Source of the DNA: Ceratodon purpureus
Lineage: Eukaryota; Streptophyta; Bryopsida; Pseudoditrichales; Ditrichaceae
Length of the DNA: 64,000 nucleotides
Direction of reading: 5' to 3'
NCBI GenBank assembly: GCA_014871385.1
Contig: CM026426.1
Coordinates: forward strand, 78,535,566 to 78,599,565
The notes under the pieces: model-generated
What the model was told of the DNA's origin: nothing
The model's database searches: none
The model's input: only the letters and a program-made list of their open reading frames with translations
Shown: positions 36,335-49,610 of the stretch, piece after piece
Numbering within the stretch: position 1 is the stretch's first letter
How the letters are laid out: each line of letters starts with the position of its first letter
Translations under genes and position numbers: made by a program

Positions 36335-39300
36335 ATGAGCAGCGATAGCCTAAATGGTTACGATGATTATACGCTGATTTCTCGACAAGTATACACATGG
36401 CAAGGGTACGAGCCGGATGAGTCCGACAACGAGTGGGACGACCACATACAGTGGTATCACGGTGCACGGGCTACGGAGAACATCAGGAGCGTGAGACCGC
36501 GCACCATGGATTCGGGCATCGATCTCAACGAAATGATAATCGAGGCATACGATCTTGGGGACCGCAATCGCGAAGAGTCTCGGTTAGAAATGGATGGCAG
36601 CGGCATGGGGGAGGAGAATCACCGTGAGCAGTCGGACGGTCCGAGCCATAGCCAGAGGTCTCCAAATGCGGACAGGGGTGGGGAATATGTATCGCGCGTT
36701 GACCCGCCCAGCAGTACAGGCTCCCCAGTATTGAACCATTCCGCAAGACTGGAGAGTACATGCGATAATGACGACGAGACACACGTTTCAGAGAACCCAG
36801 ATGGAACGGACAACATCTATGATAATTGCAACCATCAAGGCTCCCAGATTCCAGAGTACAATGTACATCCCGACTTGGATTGTGGACCAACTTCTGAGGA
36901 CCAGTCCAGTGATTCGTCACTATCAGACGTTGAGGACCTGGAATGGGGTGACAGCGAAGACGAATTCGATGCGGCTATTACGTCTTTGGAGGAGGCAGCC
37001 GCGACCCCCCTCTTCGAGGGCGCTGAAGTGTCGTCAATGGCAGCAACATATATCATGTTAAATTCTGCAAAATTACACGGGTGCACTAATGTCTATATTG
37101 ACGAGATGTTTCGGAACTTCAGCCAGTCGCTTCTCCCCAAACCGAATTCCCTGCCTACATCTTACCGGGAAGCAGCGGATTATGTGAGGAAGTTGGGTCA
37201 TTCCTACAAGTCCTTCGATGTATGTGTCAATAACTGTACATTGTTCAGAGAAGACTTGAAGGATGCAACTTTCTGTCCGCGGTGCAGAGCCCCCCGAAAG
37301 AAAAGAGCTGGTAAATCCATGGTTCCACAGAAGGTGTGCCGTTTCTTTCCTCTCACCCCACGATTTAAGAGGATTTTTAGGAGCCCCATGCAGGCGGCTT
37401 CCATGACCTGGTGGTTGTTCCAACAGGGAGATGTGAATTTTATGACTCATGTCTCCCACTCCAAGCAGTGGGCATGGATCAACGAAAGGTACAGTACGGA
37501 GTTTGCGTATGATCCGCGATGCATAAGGCTTGCACTTGTTGCAGATGGGTTTAATCCTTCCTCTGACAAGAGAAGTACGTATTCCATCTGGCCTATCATG
37601 TTCCTCAACTACAATTTAGCACCATGGCTGGCTACTAAGAAGTATTTCATTATCTTAGCCATGCTTATCCCTGGCCCGAGATCAGTTACGTCTGAACACT
37701 TCGATGAGTACATGGGACCCGTCATCGATGAGTTATTAGAGCTCTGGACAGTGGGCATCTACTGCATGGACGCAGCAGCGTACAATCAGTCATCACATTT
37801 TATACTGCGTGCTATGGTCATCTGGACCATTGGTGACTTTCCAGCATATGGTTTATTGGCCGGCACGACTACAAAAGGGTTTCACGGTTGCCCAGTTTGC
37901 GGTGGAGGTTTTCGATCCAGGAGAGCAAAGTTACTTCATAAGAATGTGTTCCATAGCTGTGCAAGGCGGTTCCTCCCTGAGGATCACCACATGCGGCTGG
38001 ATGTGGCAAACTTCGGTACAATTGAAGACCGTCATGCACCGGATCCTGTGTCTGGAGATACGGTTCTAAGATGCGGTTTGGAAAGAGAGCAGTGGCTCAG
38101 AGACGTCGGAGGGCCTCAACAAGACGACCCTGTACGCCGGAATGGAATAAAGCGAGTTTCTTGTTTATATCGTCTGCCGTATTGGAAGGTACCGATTCTC
38201 CCTTAAATAATTTGCATCTGGGTCGCATTGTGTTTCTATTCTCCATACCGCTCATTTTCGGTTCGCAATGTTAGCGGCAGTGATTAAGCTATGGTCGGGT
38301 CAGTTTGTGCACCGTTTCATGTACATCAGCACGGAAGTCCTCAAGTGCGGATACAGTCCCTCGTTTTGAGGTGTCCATTCCAGTTGTCTCTGGCACACTC
38401 TGTTCTTATGTGCTCCAGGACGGGGTTCCAATCTCTGTTTTGGTAAACGAATTATGTGGAAACGGTGCCGTGATTGTGGTGTGAGAGATTACGAAGCGCT
38501 GAGTCCTGCCAACGGTACATCGACATGGCAGGGCTACGTCGCCATCTCCATGGCGTAAAGGTGAAATCTGCAGAATTAATAGAACGGTACTATCACTTCA
38601 TACGAACGACCGATCGCCTACTTGTAATATGTCATAGCCTGGTGATGGGATTGCATTCGTTGACTTGGACAGTGAACTTCCGAAGATAATGGAATCATAA
38701 TCCTGTTTATATGGAGTTGTTGCTGGAAGATGGATTTCCATTTATCCACGGGATATACGTGGACATGAATTCCAGATATTCGATCAGGAAGTCCATCGGG
38801 GAGGCTCGAGTCATTCGCGCTCTTGGAAGGCGGATTACAAATTGACCAGCAGTATTAACTCCAGGCACTACTTCATAGGGTGCTGAGTGATCTTCCAGAA
38901 TTGATTTGGGAATTCGAAACATTGTACTACAGCAGTCTCGTGTAGACATGGAAGTGTAACGGTGAAAAAATTTGTGAGAAAATTCGCAATGACGTTTCTG
39001 TGGTGTAAGACAGTGGGTTCGAGTAAGATTGCGAGCAGTATTGAAGGGAAGTTCGGCATCCTTCAATTCCCTCTCGAATTATAAAATTGTGGTCTATGTT
39101 TTGCATACGACGATTGGAGGAGCTTCAGTTTTTCTCATTTGGTTCCTCATCGCAGGACTGTGGCACAACGTATTCGCTAGGCTTGTTTTCGACTCAGAGT
39201 TCTGAAACATATGAGACCTCTTCGGGTATTTCTGTATACAACCGGGTGTGCATCCGAATTAATGGGGATGTAATTGTACGACACACCTTGTCTCATGGGG

Positions 39301-41554
39301 TACTCCCGAGAGGCATATAAATATTTTTGTTTGCCGGAAGTTTGTATTCGATTCTCTGTACTGGATCTCTGTCTGCACTCAATATCGCGAGATTCAATTA
39401 AAGTCATGCGCATTCCTTGTTGATTAATAACGCATTGTGTTTTAATTTATCTACAGGAGCTACCAGTGCGACATACTCTCGATGTAATGCACATCGAGAG
39501 GAATGTCGCTACAACAGCGGTGGGATTTTTACTTGGTGATTTGGACACCGTGGCTGTTCGCAAGGATGTCCAGCAGGAAGGTGTGATGCCGCACCTGCAT
39601 TTGCTGCCCGATGAAGATGGTGCAACCTTCATAAAACCGCATGCCCCATATGTTCTCCGCAAGCAGGAGAGAACGAGGCTCCTTCGCAACATACGCTCTG
39701 TACGCACTCCGCAGGGACACTGTGCCAATTTCGAGAAGTTAGTTAACTTAGAGAAAGAAACGTTTCAGTTCATGAAAACGCATGACTGGCATGTGTTGCT
39801 CCAAGAAGTGTTGCCTGCGTCCATCCGTGGATTGTTGCCAGAAGGTGTGGAAGTTGCTATAATCAGACTGGGCCACTGCTTTAAGCGCATTTGCTCAAAG
39901 GTCATCGATGTGCGGGAGCTGCCGGCGTTGCAAACTTACGTGGCTGAGACCATGGCACTTCTCGAAATACATTTTCCTCTTGCTTTCTGGAACGTTATGC
40001 CCCATTTAGTTTTGCATCTTCCCAGAGAACTCTATTGGTGTGGACCCGTCCATGCTCGTTGGATGTATTGCGCAGAAAGATACATAGGTCATCTGAAGTC
40101 TCTTGTCCGTAACAAAGCCAGGCCAGAAGGTTCTATCGCTATGGGGTACATCATGGAGGAGGCACTGGGCTTTGTTACAGAACACTTTCGACTTTACCCC
40201 GTGCGAGCTCGCGTTATATGGGAAATGGACGATGATGAACGACAAACTGGTGAAGTTCTGGAAGGTAAAGGAATTAAAAGACGCTGGACCGAAGGGGAGC
40301 TGGAAGAACTGCACGAACATATTATTCGCCATTCAATCATCACCGAAGGCTTCTACAGGTATTTTATCTAGGCTTATGTGCCTTGGATTATATTTAGTAT
40401 TCCACTACCGACAGTGTTAGGAGTTTCAGGTACTGTCTTAGGACATGGTATAGAACAAAGGGTAATACACTGATTAGTTTCGCACAGTTGTTAATTGTTT
40501 CGCAATGTGCCAAGGATATTAAGCAATTCTATTTGTGTGTCCATGTTCATGTGTGGAAAATTACAGCGAGTACCTGGTCGACCGCGACTCACGTGCAGGT
40601 AGAGCTCGCAGCAGATTCCCAAAATTCCACCAATGGCTGGAGGACCGGGTGTCGGCAATGATTTTTTCTGGTGAAACTATCGATGGCTCTGTGGTAACCA
40701 TGTCGCGCATGCCTAATCCAACTATCGAGCACTATGCATCCATGTACGCTTACGGGCTCCACTTCAGAGTCGACGACGAGAATGGTCGAAGCCATGTCTC
40801 ATTTGATTCCGGTGTGGCATGTATCGTGAACCAGACATGCAGATCCTCAAGGGCCGACAGGAACCCCGTTGAAGCGGCGCTCAAGTACATCGGGATTGTG
40901 AAAGATATAATGCAAGTCGAATATGGTCATCTGAGTTACATCGTATTGAAATGCTCTTGGGTGAGGCCGAACCTGGGAGGAGCACAGACCATTCGACAGG
41001 ACCATCACGGATTTTGGTCTGTTCGGTATGATGCTCGTCAGAGTCCACCCGTCGAACCGTACTTGATGCCTAGTCACGCGAAACAGGTATTACGCTGCAA
41101 TGCTTAACATATTTCATTGTATTCTATGAACTCCACAACTTACCTGGTCCTACATTAATATTTAGGATATGTAATTATGTGTTTGGTCCAGGTTTATTTT
41201 GTGCAGGACCCTAACGATCCTGATTGGAAAATTGTGGTCGATGTTGAACCACGTGCAAGACGGATCACAAAGGAATCCTCCGATGAGAGGTTGAGTGCCC
41301 CTGGCAGATCTGACGCTACCGTGAACTTCTGTACGGGTGAGTCTTCCTCTGGACGAGGGAGAGACTTTGTCACGGAGCCTGTAAGGGTTGTCGACGTCGC
41401 ACATGTTTTGGGAGATGAGGAATGCGATGAAGAGGCTGCGCATGCGGAGATTTTCTTTGATGATTTACACAACGGAGAGGCACAGGATATCGAGGAACCA
41501 GAGGGCGAGTCAGAGCACCTTGTTCCTCAATCAGATCGTTCCTGGATGTTCTGA
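36335..41554 (+). CDS. CACTA (En/Spm) TNP2 transposase, four exons, apparently intact
   Basis: Exons 36335-38188, 39457-40358, 40567-41086 and 41192-41554 join in phase at GT-AG junctions into 1,212 residues with no internal stop. TNP2 (TNPD-type) cuts the ends of CACTA elements. Residues 1-220 are acidic and variable. Residues about 225-600 are the tnp2 core: PLFEGAEVSSM, a Cys pair (FCPRCRAPRKK), the catalytic-region block RLALVADGFNP with Asp near residue 404, NYNLAPWL, LIPGP, DFPAYGLLAGTTTKG and a second pair, GCPVC. The first intron interrupts the family block between RLPYWK and ELPVRHTLDVMHIERN, the expected joined sequence. Residues about 735-880 match DUF4218 (LPEGVEVAIIRLG, YIGHLKSLVRNKARPEGSIA). 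Residues about 1000-1115 match DUF4216 (VKDIMQVEYG, then AKQVYFVQDPNDPDW). ATG 36335 follows a possible acceptor TTCTAG; ATG 36317 is also in frame. A GTAAGG donor right after the stop suggests a 3' UTR intron. Confidence 0.85.
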
Positions 41555-42887
41555 CAGGTAAGGTTTATGTAATCGTGCACTGTATATATGATGCATTTGT
41601 AACTTCCGGGGAGGATTGCTTCTTCTGTTACTCTGAGGAATCCGAACATGGATGCATCACCCTATTGTCTTGTTTTAGTACTGTCTTCGTGCCATTGACC
41701 ATAACCATAGCTTTCATGTCCGAATTTGACCGTCAATCACCAACGTCCCGGCGTTATGCAAGGGCCATACGAGAACCAGAATTTAGGCTTTCATTTGTGA
41801 CATAGCGATTTTAACAATGCACTTTGTTCTCGCAGAATCCACATCGACTTCGTGCTCATCCGTTTGTCTAAGGCATTGCAGATCGGAATCACCTCTGCTG
41901 TAGAGGCTACATCCGCTTCTCGCCCCCAGTTAAGTGCTTCCTTTATTTATGTATACTCGTCTACAGAAGTCCATTTTCTGGGCATGCAAGTAATCTGGTA
42001 ATGAGAACTCTCGGACATACTAAGTCCACCGATACTAGACACATGTACTTTTGCCTGTATATCTGTACTCCATGAAGTACGGTATGAGTATGTGCAAGGT
42101 AAAGGTGGGTAATTATTTAAATGTAGACCAGGCTTGTGACCGCTTCCTCCGGTCGACATATAATGACAGCTGATTTGATCCTTCACTTTGTGATGTATTG
42201 ACTGAAATGACGACACAGTAGTAACTAGGAGTACACTACATCATCAGTATTAGTGCCTGTTGATCTGATTGTCAAGAGTAATTGCTCATCCACTTTACTT
42301 TATCTAGAATGTCGTGTCTTCTGCTCCCTGCACATCTTGTCTTGAGGATATTCTCATCGTGTCTTCGAGTGCGATGCAAAAGGCTGATAGAGGTTAAGTC
42401 GAAGCGTTTCACTTTGAAGGATTTGGAGTACGATATTTCATCAGAAACAAGTACACTGCCATCCCGTTGTAATTGATCCCCGGGTTCTTACTTGCAAATC
42501 ACGTATTCTCTTCCCTGTTGGAGGTTTCAGTGAGGCTCTTGAACATCCCCGATCAGGTAAGCGCAGAGGTGGTGAAATCCCCCGTTCTAATTCAGGTTGT
42601 GAGCGATGTGCGTTCTTCAATTGCTCTTCTTTTAAGCCTTTCAGTAATTAAGGAGCCGACGTTTACATGCCGTGGATTCCTTTAGGACATTTTCCCTTTG
42701 AGATCGGCGTGCGATACACTTACCTCCATGTACTTCATTTACTTATCCGTGTTAGTATTTGTATGAAAGGAATTGGCGTTCTACCTCTAAGTGAATGCAT
42801 TGGGGATCGGTCCGGTACTGAGATGACGGATTCTGTCATGGAGAATTCACAGTTCACGCGCTTGCTGATGCTCTTATTTTTGTGCAG

Positions 42888-44046
42888 ATGTCGTTGAATA
42901 CCTCCGGAGCCATGGAGGGCGATGGTTCCGCAACATGGTTTCATATATCCAGAGGCTTGAACAACCGTGGTTATGTTCCTGGATGTCCCAAAACCGATGC
43001 TGACCATCTACCAGTATCCATTGTATCGGAAGCAGAGTGCTGTGCGAGATGGAAGAGGGACGCCAATGGATTCAGATACGCATCGGAGGAGAGTATGGAG
43101 AGCCCGAAGATGCAGGACAGAATTGAGTCCTTGTACGAGGAAACACACTTTCGCCCAACTAATCGGACGAAGTCAATTGGGTTATCATTCGCGAGGGGAA
43201 TTCTAGCAGAAAAGAAGGGATATGCTGTGAACTGGGCGAGGTATGCTGCAATTCAATTTGCACGCTACAAGAAGCGGAACCTGAAAATCCATTCTTTCGG
43301 GCCGGAGCATCGTCACATGCGCAACCGAGGGCGAGACCATGAGTACCGCTTTGACCCTGAGAAGGGGTGTGTTGTGCATGACCTAGTCGGGGCTGAAGAC
43401 GATTGGAGATTGAACCGGGCATTCACCAGCCATGACCCTGCTCCCAACGGTACCATGTACGATGTGCGCGAAATAGTGGTACCTTCTCCTTCGCAAGATA
43501 TTAAGCGACCACTTTATAGAGGAATGATACGCAACAACGGTGAGTACAGTTATAAATGTGTCCTTGTCAAAGACGTTACTGGTTTTTGCTACTTGTTTTC
43601 CACTTTTAGCAGTTGAATAGGGCTTAGTACAGAACAATTCGTAATGGTGAAGACTGCTGAATCTATAATTTGGAACATCGCTTTTGACCACTGCCTTATG
43701 CAATTCTGACGTTGTTACTATGTGGTTATGCAGTGTCGGAGCGACGTTCACTGACTAGAGCCAGCGGAGGGGCCGTTGAACATGGAGATAACAGTGCTTC
43801 TTCTGACAATGTACCTCAAGCAGAAGGTGTGTATTCCCTCGAAGTGAAATTGGTTGACATTAACCAACGATATGATGAATTTTCCTTTTCACCGTGTTCT
43901 ATAATGCTCTGCAACTGACCTAAAATGTTTTCGGAGGCGTTCCTCTGAAAAATCACGGATCAAGCATGAATGCAAGACATCAGGAATCTGAATTTTCTCT
44001 ATGTCGCAATACAGGAGCTGCACGGGCGAACGGTGCCGAGAATTAA
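42888..44046 (+). CDS. Unrecognised three-exon gene downstream of TNP2
   Basis: Exons 42888-43539, 43734-43826 and 44015-44046 join in phase into about 258 residues. ATG 42888 directly follows an acceptor (TTTTTGTGCAG), so an upstream exon is likely; the donor after exon 1 is AACG then GTGAGT. Exon 1 is clearly coding-like: TWFHISRGLNNRGYVPG, a basic helical middle (NWARYAAIQFARYKKRN) and conserved-looking aromatics and histidines (FGPEHRHMRNRGRDHEYRF). The C-terminus is Ser/Glu rich. I know no domain of this kind. It is on the TNP2 strand 1.3 kb after the TNP2 stop, so it may be an extra gene of the CACTA element, a captured host segment or an independent gene. The last exon is the least certain. 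Confidence 0.5.
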
Positions 44047-45431
44047 GACAGCGGATCAGAGGGATCTCTGGTAATGTACAAGATGTTGAGGAACCTTGTT
44101 CGTCAATTATGAAATCTGGGGAGCCTGAACACATTGCTCACTATGATATCAGTTTTAGTTTCTGGATGATATAGAATGAGTGATTGAATTGCCATTGTGA
44201 CGTTCCTTTTTTTGGGAATCTAAGTTCCTGTCTGCGGCATGTGATATAGGAAAAACTGTTTTCAGTTCGGGGTGATAGTGTAGTACATAGCCGAGGTCGT
44301 CAAGAAGACTCATGTACTGCTTCTGATGTTTTTGCTGGTTCCGGACCATTTTCGAGTTTTCTCTTAACAACATCTACATCCTGTGGAAATTTCACTTTCG
44401 GATACGAGCCGTAAATGATGAAGTCTTCACCAAGTCTTTGTTTCCTTCTTAAAAACATTGTCCTCGGAATATTCATGTATTGAACTTATGCCGTTTTAGA
44501 GTCCTTCATGTACCTTGCATGTAATCCACATTTCGTATGTTTTGTTATACTGTTTACGGAGTCAGAGAATTAGTACACAGAAAGACTTGCGAAATTCTTA
44601 TGTATGCTCGAGTATTCATTACTTAGATTATAATCTTCTGAATTGCAGTAGGGAACACTGATATCCATAATTATATATGTGAAACGGTAAGTATATCGAT
44701 GAATGTTCATTTTAATTTTCTCAGCAGGAAAAAAAATTGGCATGTTGAAATAGGAAATTGTTTGCAAATTAAATATTTCTTTACCAGGTATGCAAATCAC
44801 CGTAAACCGTTTTTGGAAAGCATTATATCATGACTCATTACATCTGACATTGAATTCCTTTCATCTTCGTATACAATATACTATTAAATAAAAATTAATT
44901 ATTCAAATATCAAAAATACAGGAAGGTAATATGAAGGTGTAAATAACACTAATTTTTAAAAGAGAACATTGCGAAATTTCCACAAAGAAAGTGTAATTCC
45001 CAATTACGAATATTCCTTATAAGTTAAAAATATTCATTTCATGCAAAATGATGTATATTCAAGAATAACAAGGATTTCTAGGGAATAAAACGCAACAAAG
45101 TATAAATAAGAGTATAAAAGTAAGGGACAAATTTATATTTAGTAAAATAGGTTTTGCAAGATATATAATCTGCACCAGTAAGAATGAAGAATATCAAAAA
45201 CGCATATTTCAAAAATAACATTAAATAAACTCAACAATATCTACTCTCAATAAAGAAAAATAAATAACGCAACAACCATTTTTCAGATATTAAATTTATC
45301 TTCAATTGAAACTTCAAGCGAGGTAGAATAGACTTAATGAAAACATTTTTTTGGTTCATTACTTTTGTATTATACAATGTACCTATAGTTTCGTATATAC
45401 ACTTGTATTCTAATATCTCCATTATGTACAA

Positions 45432-45567
<136 letters not shown>

Positions 45568-47309
45568 AAAACGTAGTGAAGCACATGAAAGTGGAAATTG
45601 CCAATGTACTCAACAATTGATTTAAAAGCATATTGTAGATGTTGAAGTATTCATAAAACACTCTATTAATGTGTGTTTAATGATATTTTATGTATACCAA
45701 TATTGGAGGACCCTTAATTTGAAAAGTAATTAATATTTCATTTGCTTGATTATAAAAACATATTTAATGATTAATAATTTTTTTTTTCGTTTTGAATAAT
45801 TCCATATTTGATGCAATTACTTATTTTATCCTAGAACTGAACTACTGTTTGAAATTCTGTTTTTTTATTTAACATTTCATTAATTTTGAATAAGTGATTT
45901 CCATAATTGTTAATCATTTAAATAAATATTAATTTAAAACATACACTCGAATGTGTATTTCGTTAAAATGAGAAAAAAGAATAAAAAACTTAAAGTACAG
46001 TTTATAATTTAGTCTTATGATCAAATAAGATTTAGTCTTGTGTGTCTATAATTTAAATTGAAGTTTGTCTTTACTGCAATTGTTGTTTAAGATAAGAAAA
46101 TTGAACTTCAACAATTTAATTCTATTTTCTTAGATATGAATTTTGCTTAAGCAAATAATATTAATTTTTATAACGTAGGAGCGTTTGTTTTATGAAAAAT
46201 AAAACTTATTTTTGTTTTCATCCCATACTGTAAAGTAGAACTACCAGTATCATATTCCAAGAATTTATAAAAAATTAAAAATGAAACAACTTTGTAGTAT
46301 ATAAATTAATTTTAATATTTGAATATGCTAAACCATATTTTTCAATAGAATTAAAGGAAACTTTTAATTCGTTTCACAAATAGCAATGCGTACGTTATTT
46401 TAAAATTATAGCATTTATTACATCGTATAGTATTATTTAAAAAACATTATAAATATAATATAATTTTAGATTCTTACAAATATAGTTCGTATATTACAAG
46501 CGTTTAAAACCGAAATATTTGTTGAATTAGTTTCTTTTCAAAAATTCTAAATTTTGTATTAATTTGGAACATCACATAGATTACATAAATTCAAAACTTA
46601 TATGAGACTAAATAAGCACATTATATATTAAATGAACAGAAGTCATTTTAATTATGAAATAACGTGCACTGTCCTGTTTAGAAAAAAAATTCAAACTATT
46701 GTCCTAAAATACACAAGGAGTGTTCGGCTTGAACTGGGAAATCGTAGAGGATAACGTCTTTCATCGTTGTCTTATGAAAGAATATGATATATCGTAGAAA
46801 TAAAATGTACTTATTGGAAGCGTTCTCATATTCTATTGAAAGGGACCGGTTGAAGGTCTTGCTGCTGCTCAAATCACTTGAATGATACCTGTATCATTGT
46901 TTGAATTCTTGGTATGCAATTCTTAAGGATTGTTTCAAACAATTGTAGTTCTATAAATTGTTTTAAATCTCCAATTAAATTATGCAATGCATACATGTTT
47001 CAGAAAAAATTCTTTTCAAACCATAAAATCGATATTTGTGTATTTAAATTATCGAAATGAAATTTTTCAGGACTTTGAGTATTTTTTCTTGAGTTCACTT
47101 ATCTAATTAATCAGTTTCTTTCATGAAACGATTCTTATAAAGTCACCGCTATTTAAATACAGCTTGAGGATAATTTATTTCCTTTCAAATTTTTTGTTTT
47201 AATATGTACATATTAAAAGGAAGAGTAATGAATGGTATTTAAATTAATTTTATTAAACAATTATTCAATCGTGGTTCGAAAACAACTAAATAAGTACATA
47301 CTACGTATA

Positions 47310-48542
47310 TGTCTATTTTAAAGCTCTGGTTTTAATAAGATATAAAAGAAAAGTGTTTAATACGGTTTTTATAATTAATTTATTGCAATTGACATGCGGT
47401 TTTTTTATAAATGAATATGCGACATTTGTTAGAAGAATTTGTTATTCATGTTATTAAATAGAAGAGAAATTCTGACGTTAAAGAGGTCTGCACTTTTAGA
47501 GCATAAAGGTTGCTACAATCGGAGAACGTGACCATTACAGTGACAAAATGCTCTTGAATTCAATGCCAATTCTAGAGCATACATCAAACATTGAGCTAAG
47601 TTTGTTTCTTTTACTCGAAGAAACGTTTAGTACATGCTTTGAAGACCACGAATAAGCATAACTGAGAAGGGATCTCCACACGCTCTAGCGTCATGTATAG
47701 AAGATCGAAGCTTGTGAATCTCATAATTGCCCATTTTCTGTTGGCAAATATGACTTCTCATATTGGGAAACATATGTACCCTCTTCTTTTGTTGGCAAAT
47801 ATTGTGGCAACTCAAACTCCAACAGAGTTAAGAGACTTATGTAACTGCGGCGATACGCCCCGTTTCTAAAACACACTGGTTCATAAACAACAATGTGGAG
47901 AACGTATAGGTTTTTAATGTTAATTTAACTTTTTATTTTAGAGAGTGCGATTTTGTATAAGATATTTTAAATTCTTGAATTAAAGAAATCACTTTAACAT
48001 AAATTGTTTACGTGTTTGCATTGTTTAAAAGATTAATTTTTGCATAGCAAATTGAAATGAATTGAGGATAATAAAATAGGAACAATGTATATACAAAAAT
48101 TGAGGATAAGATTACAGGAGAATTGGAGTTCTTTAATAAGAATGAAATAAATCAATTTTCACACAAATGTATCAATATATGATTCAATTTATGTTTTTTA
48201 AATAATTGCTATCTAAACATTTAAAGTTCTGGTTTTAATGAATTATAAACGAAAATCATTTATTAGAGATTTTTTTAATTAAATTCTTGCCATTGAATTC
48301 AGGTTCTTCTGTAGGTGAATATGCAATTATTGTTACAGGAATTTGTTTTCCATGTTATTAAATAGAAAAGAAGCTTTCACGTTTATGGGATCCTCGTGAT
48401 TGGAGTATAACATTTGCTACAATCAGAGAACGTGACCATTACAGTGACATGGTGCTCTTGAATCCGATGCCAATTCTAAATCATGCATCTAACACTGAGC
48501 TAAGTTTGTTTCATTCACTCAAATGTTGTGGCAACTCAAACT
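47310..48542. repeat. Direct segmental duplication of about 0.35-0.5 kb
   Basis: Copy 1 (about 47310-47825) and copy 2 (about 48210-48542) share, in order, GCTCTGGTTTTAAT or TTCTGGTTTTAAT, GAATATGC, ATGTTATTAAATAGAA, GAGAACGTGACCATTACAG, TGCTCTTGAAT, GAGCTAAGTTTGTTTC and TTGTGGCAACTCAAACT. Copy 1 carries about 170 extra bases (about 47620-47795) that copy 2 lacks; an insertion into copy 1 or a deletion from copy 2 both fit. No gene is evident in either copy. Confidence 0.85.
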
Positions 48543-48908
48543 GTATCCTACTCACAAGGGATGAGTAAATGAATGGAAAAGTCTATTACCCACCTCTTTT
48601 TTGCCATAGAAAAGAAATGAAGCCAGTAATTTCAAGTCTTTTTTTTTTTAGCCTTATTCAAAATTCAGAATTACAATAATTTTGTATTAAAAAGCGTCAA
48701 ATGCAATTAGTTTTTTGAAAGTATGTAGAAAAACAGTTTTGAAGCAATTTTAGAGTACACTTATCATTCACAAGTGCAATAATGTGAACACTTTTATATT
48801 AGATGAAAGATTATTCAAATTAATAGTATTCTTATGAAAATATTTTAAGTTAATATTTTATTATATTAACTTTCTGTACTGTAATCATAGAATTTAATAC
48901 ATTTCTTG

Positions 48909-48985
48909 TAAAAAAGAACAATTACGAGTTTTATAAAAAAGAACAATGACGAGTTCTATTAAAAAAAACAATTACAAGTTTATGC
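48909..48985. repeat. Short tandem repeat, three units of about 27-29 bp
   Basis: Three consecutive units contain AAAGAACAATTACGAGTT or close variants (AACAATGACGAGTT, AACAATTACAAGTT). This is a simple local expansion just before the 59-bp minisatellite. Confidence 0.8.
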
Positions 48986-49082
48986 CATACATTGTCATAA
49001 TATTGTCTTCACTAATTAAGAACAAAAAAATAGCTTAGAAATAGTATAGTTAACTCTGAATAGAACAAAAATGTTTTTAAAA

Positions 49083-49610
49083 ATTATAAGGTTCTTGAGG
49101 ATATCAATTCTAATTTCTATGTATTTAATAAAAAGAAAAGTATAAGTTTCTTGAAGATATCAATTCCAATTTCTAAGTATTTAATTTAAAAAAAAAATTA
49201 TAAGTTTACTGAGGATAACAATTCTAATTGCTAAGTATTTAATTTCAAATAACATATTATAAGTTCCTTGACGATATCAATTCTAATTTCTCAATATTTA
49301 ATTTCCAAAAAAAATTATAAGTTTCCTGAGGATAACAATTCTAATTGCTAAGTATTTAATTTCAAATAACATATTATAAGTTCCTTGACGATATCAATTC
49401 TAATTTCTCAATATTTAATTTCCAAAAAAAATTATAAGTTTCCTGAAGATATCAAGTCTAATTTCGAAGTATTTATTTTCAAATAACATATTATAAGTTT
49501 TCTGACGATATCAATTCTAATTTCTAAATATTTTATTTCAAATAACTTTTTATAAATTTCCTGAGGATATCAATTCTAAGTTCTAAATATTTAATTTCAA
49601 AGAACATATT
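49083..49610. repeat. 59-bp minisatellite, about nine units with a dimer substructure
   Basis: Nine head-to-tail units of about 59 bp share TTATAAGTT, CTGA or TTGA, GATATCAATTCTAATT and GTATTTAATTT. Units 3 plus 4 and units 5 plus 6 are nearly identical 117-bp pairs (both pairs alternate GATAACAATTCTAATTGC and GACGATATCAATTC types), so the most recent step copied a two-unit block. Outer units are more divergent, as expected for unequal exchange. Confidence 0.95.

Noticed and set aside
38189-39456. Frames inside the first TNP2 intron, including 119 codons on the minus strand at 38707-39066
   Set aside because: No motif or composition support, and the flanking exons join perfectly across the interval, so it is treated as intron.
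27272-44600. CACTA terminal inverted repeats
   Set aside because: Several CACTA and TAGTG words occur near the block, but no matching inverted pair with a 3-bp target duplication could be established by eye, so no ends are claimed.
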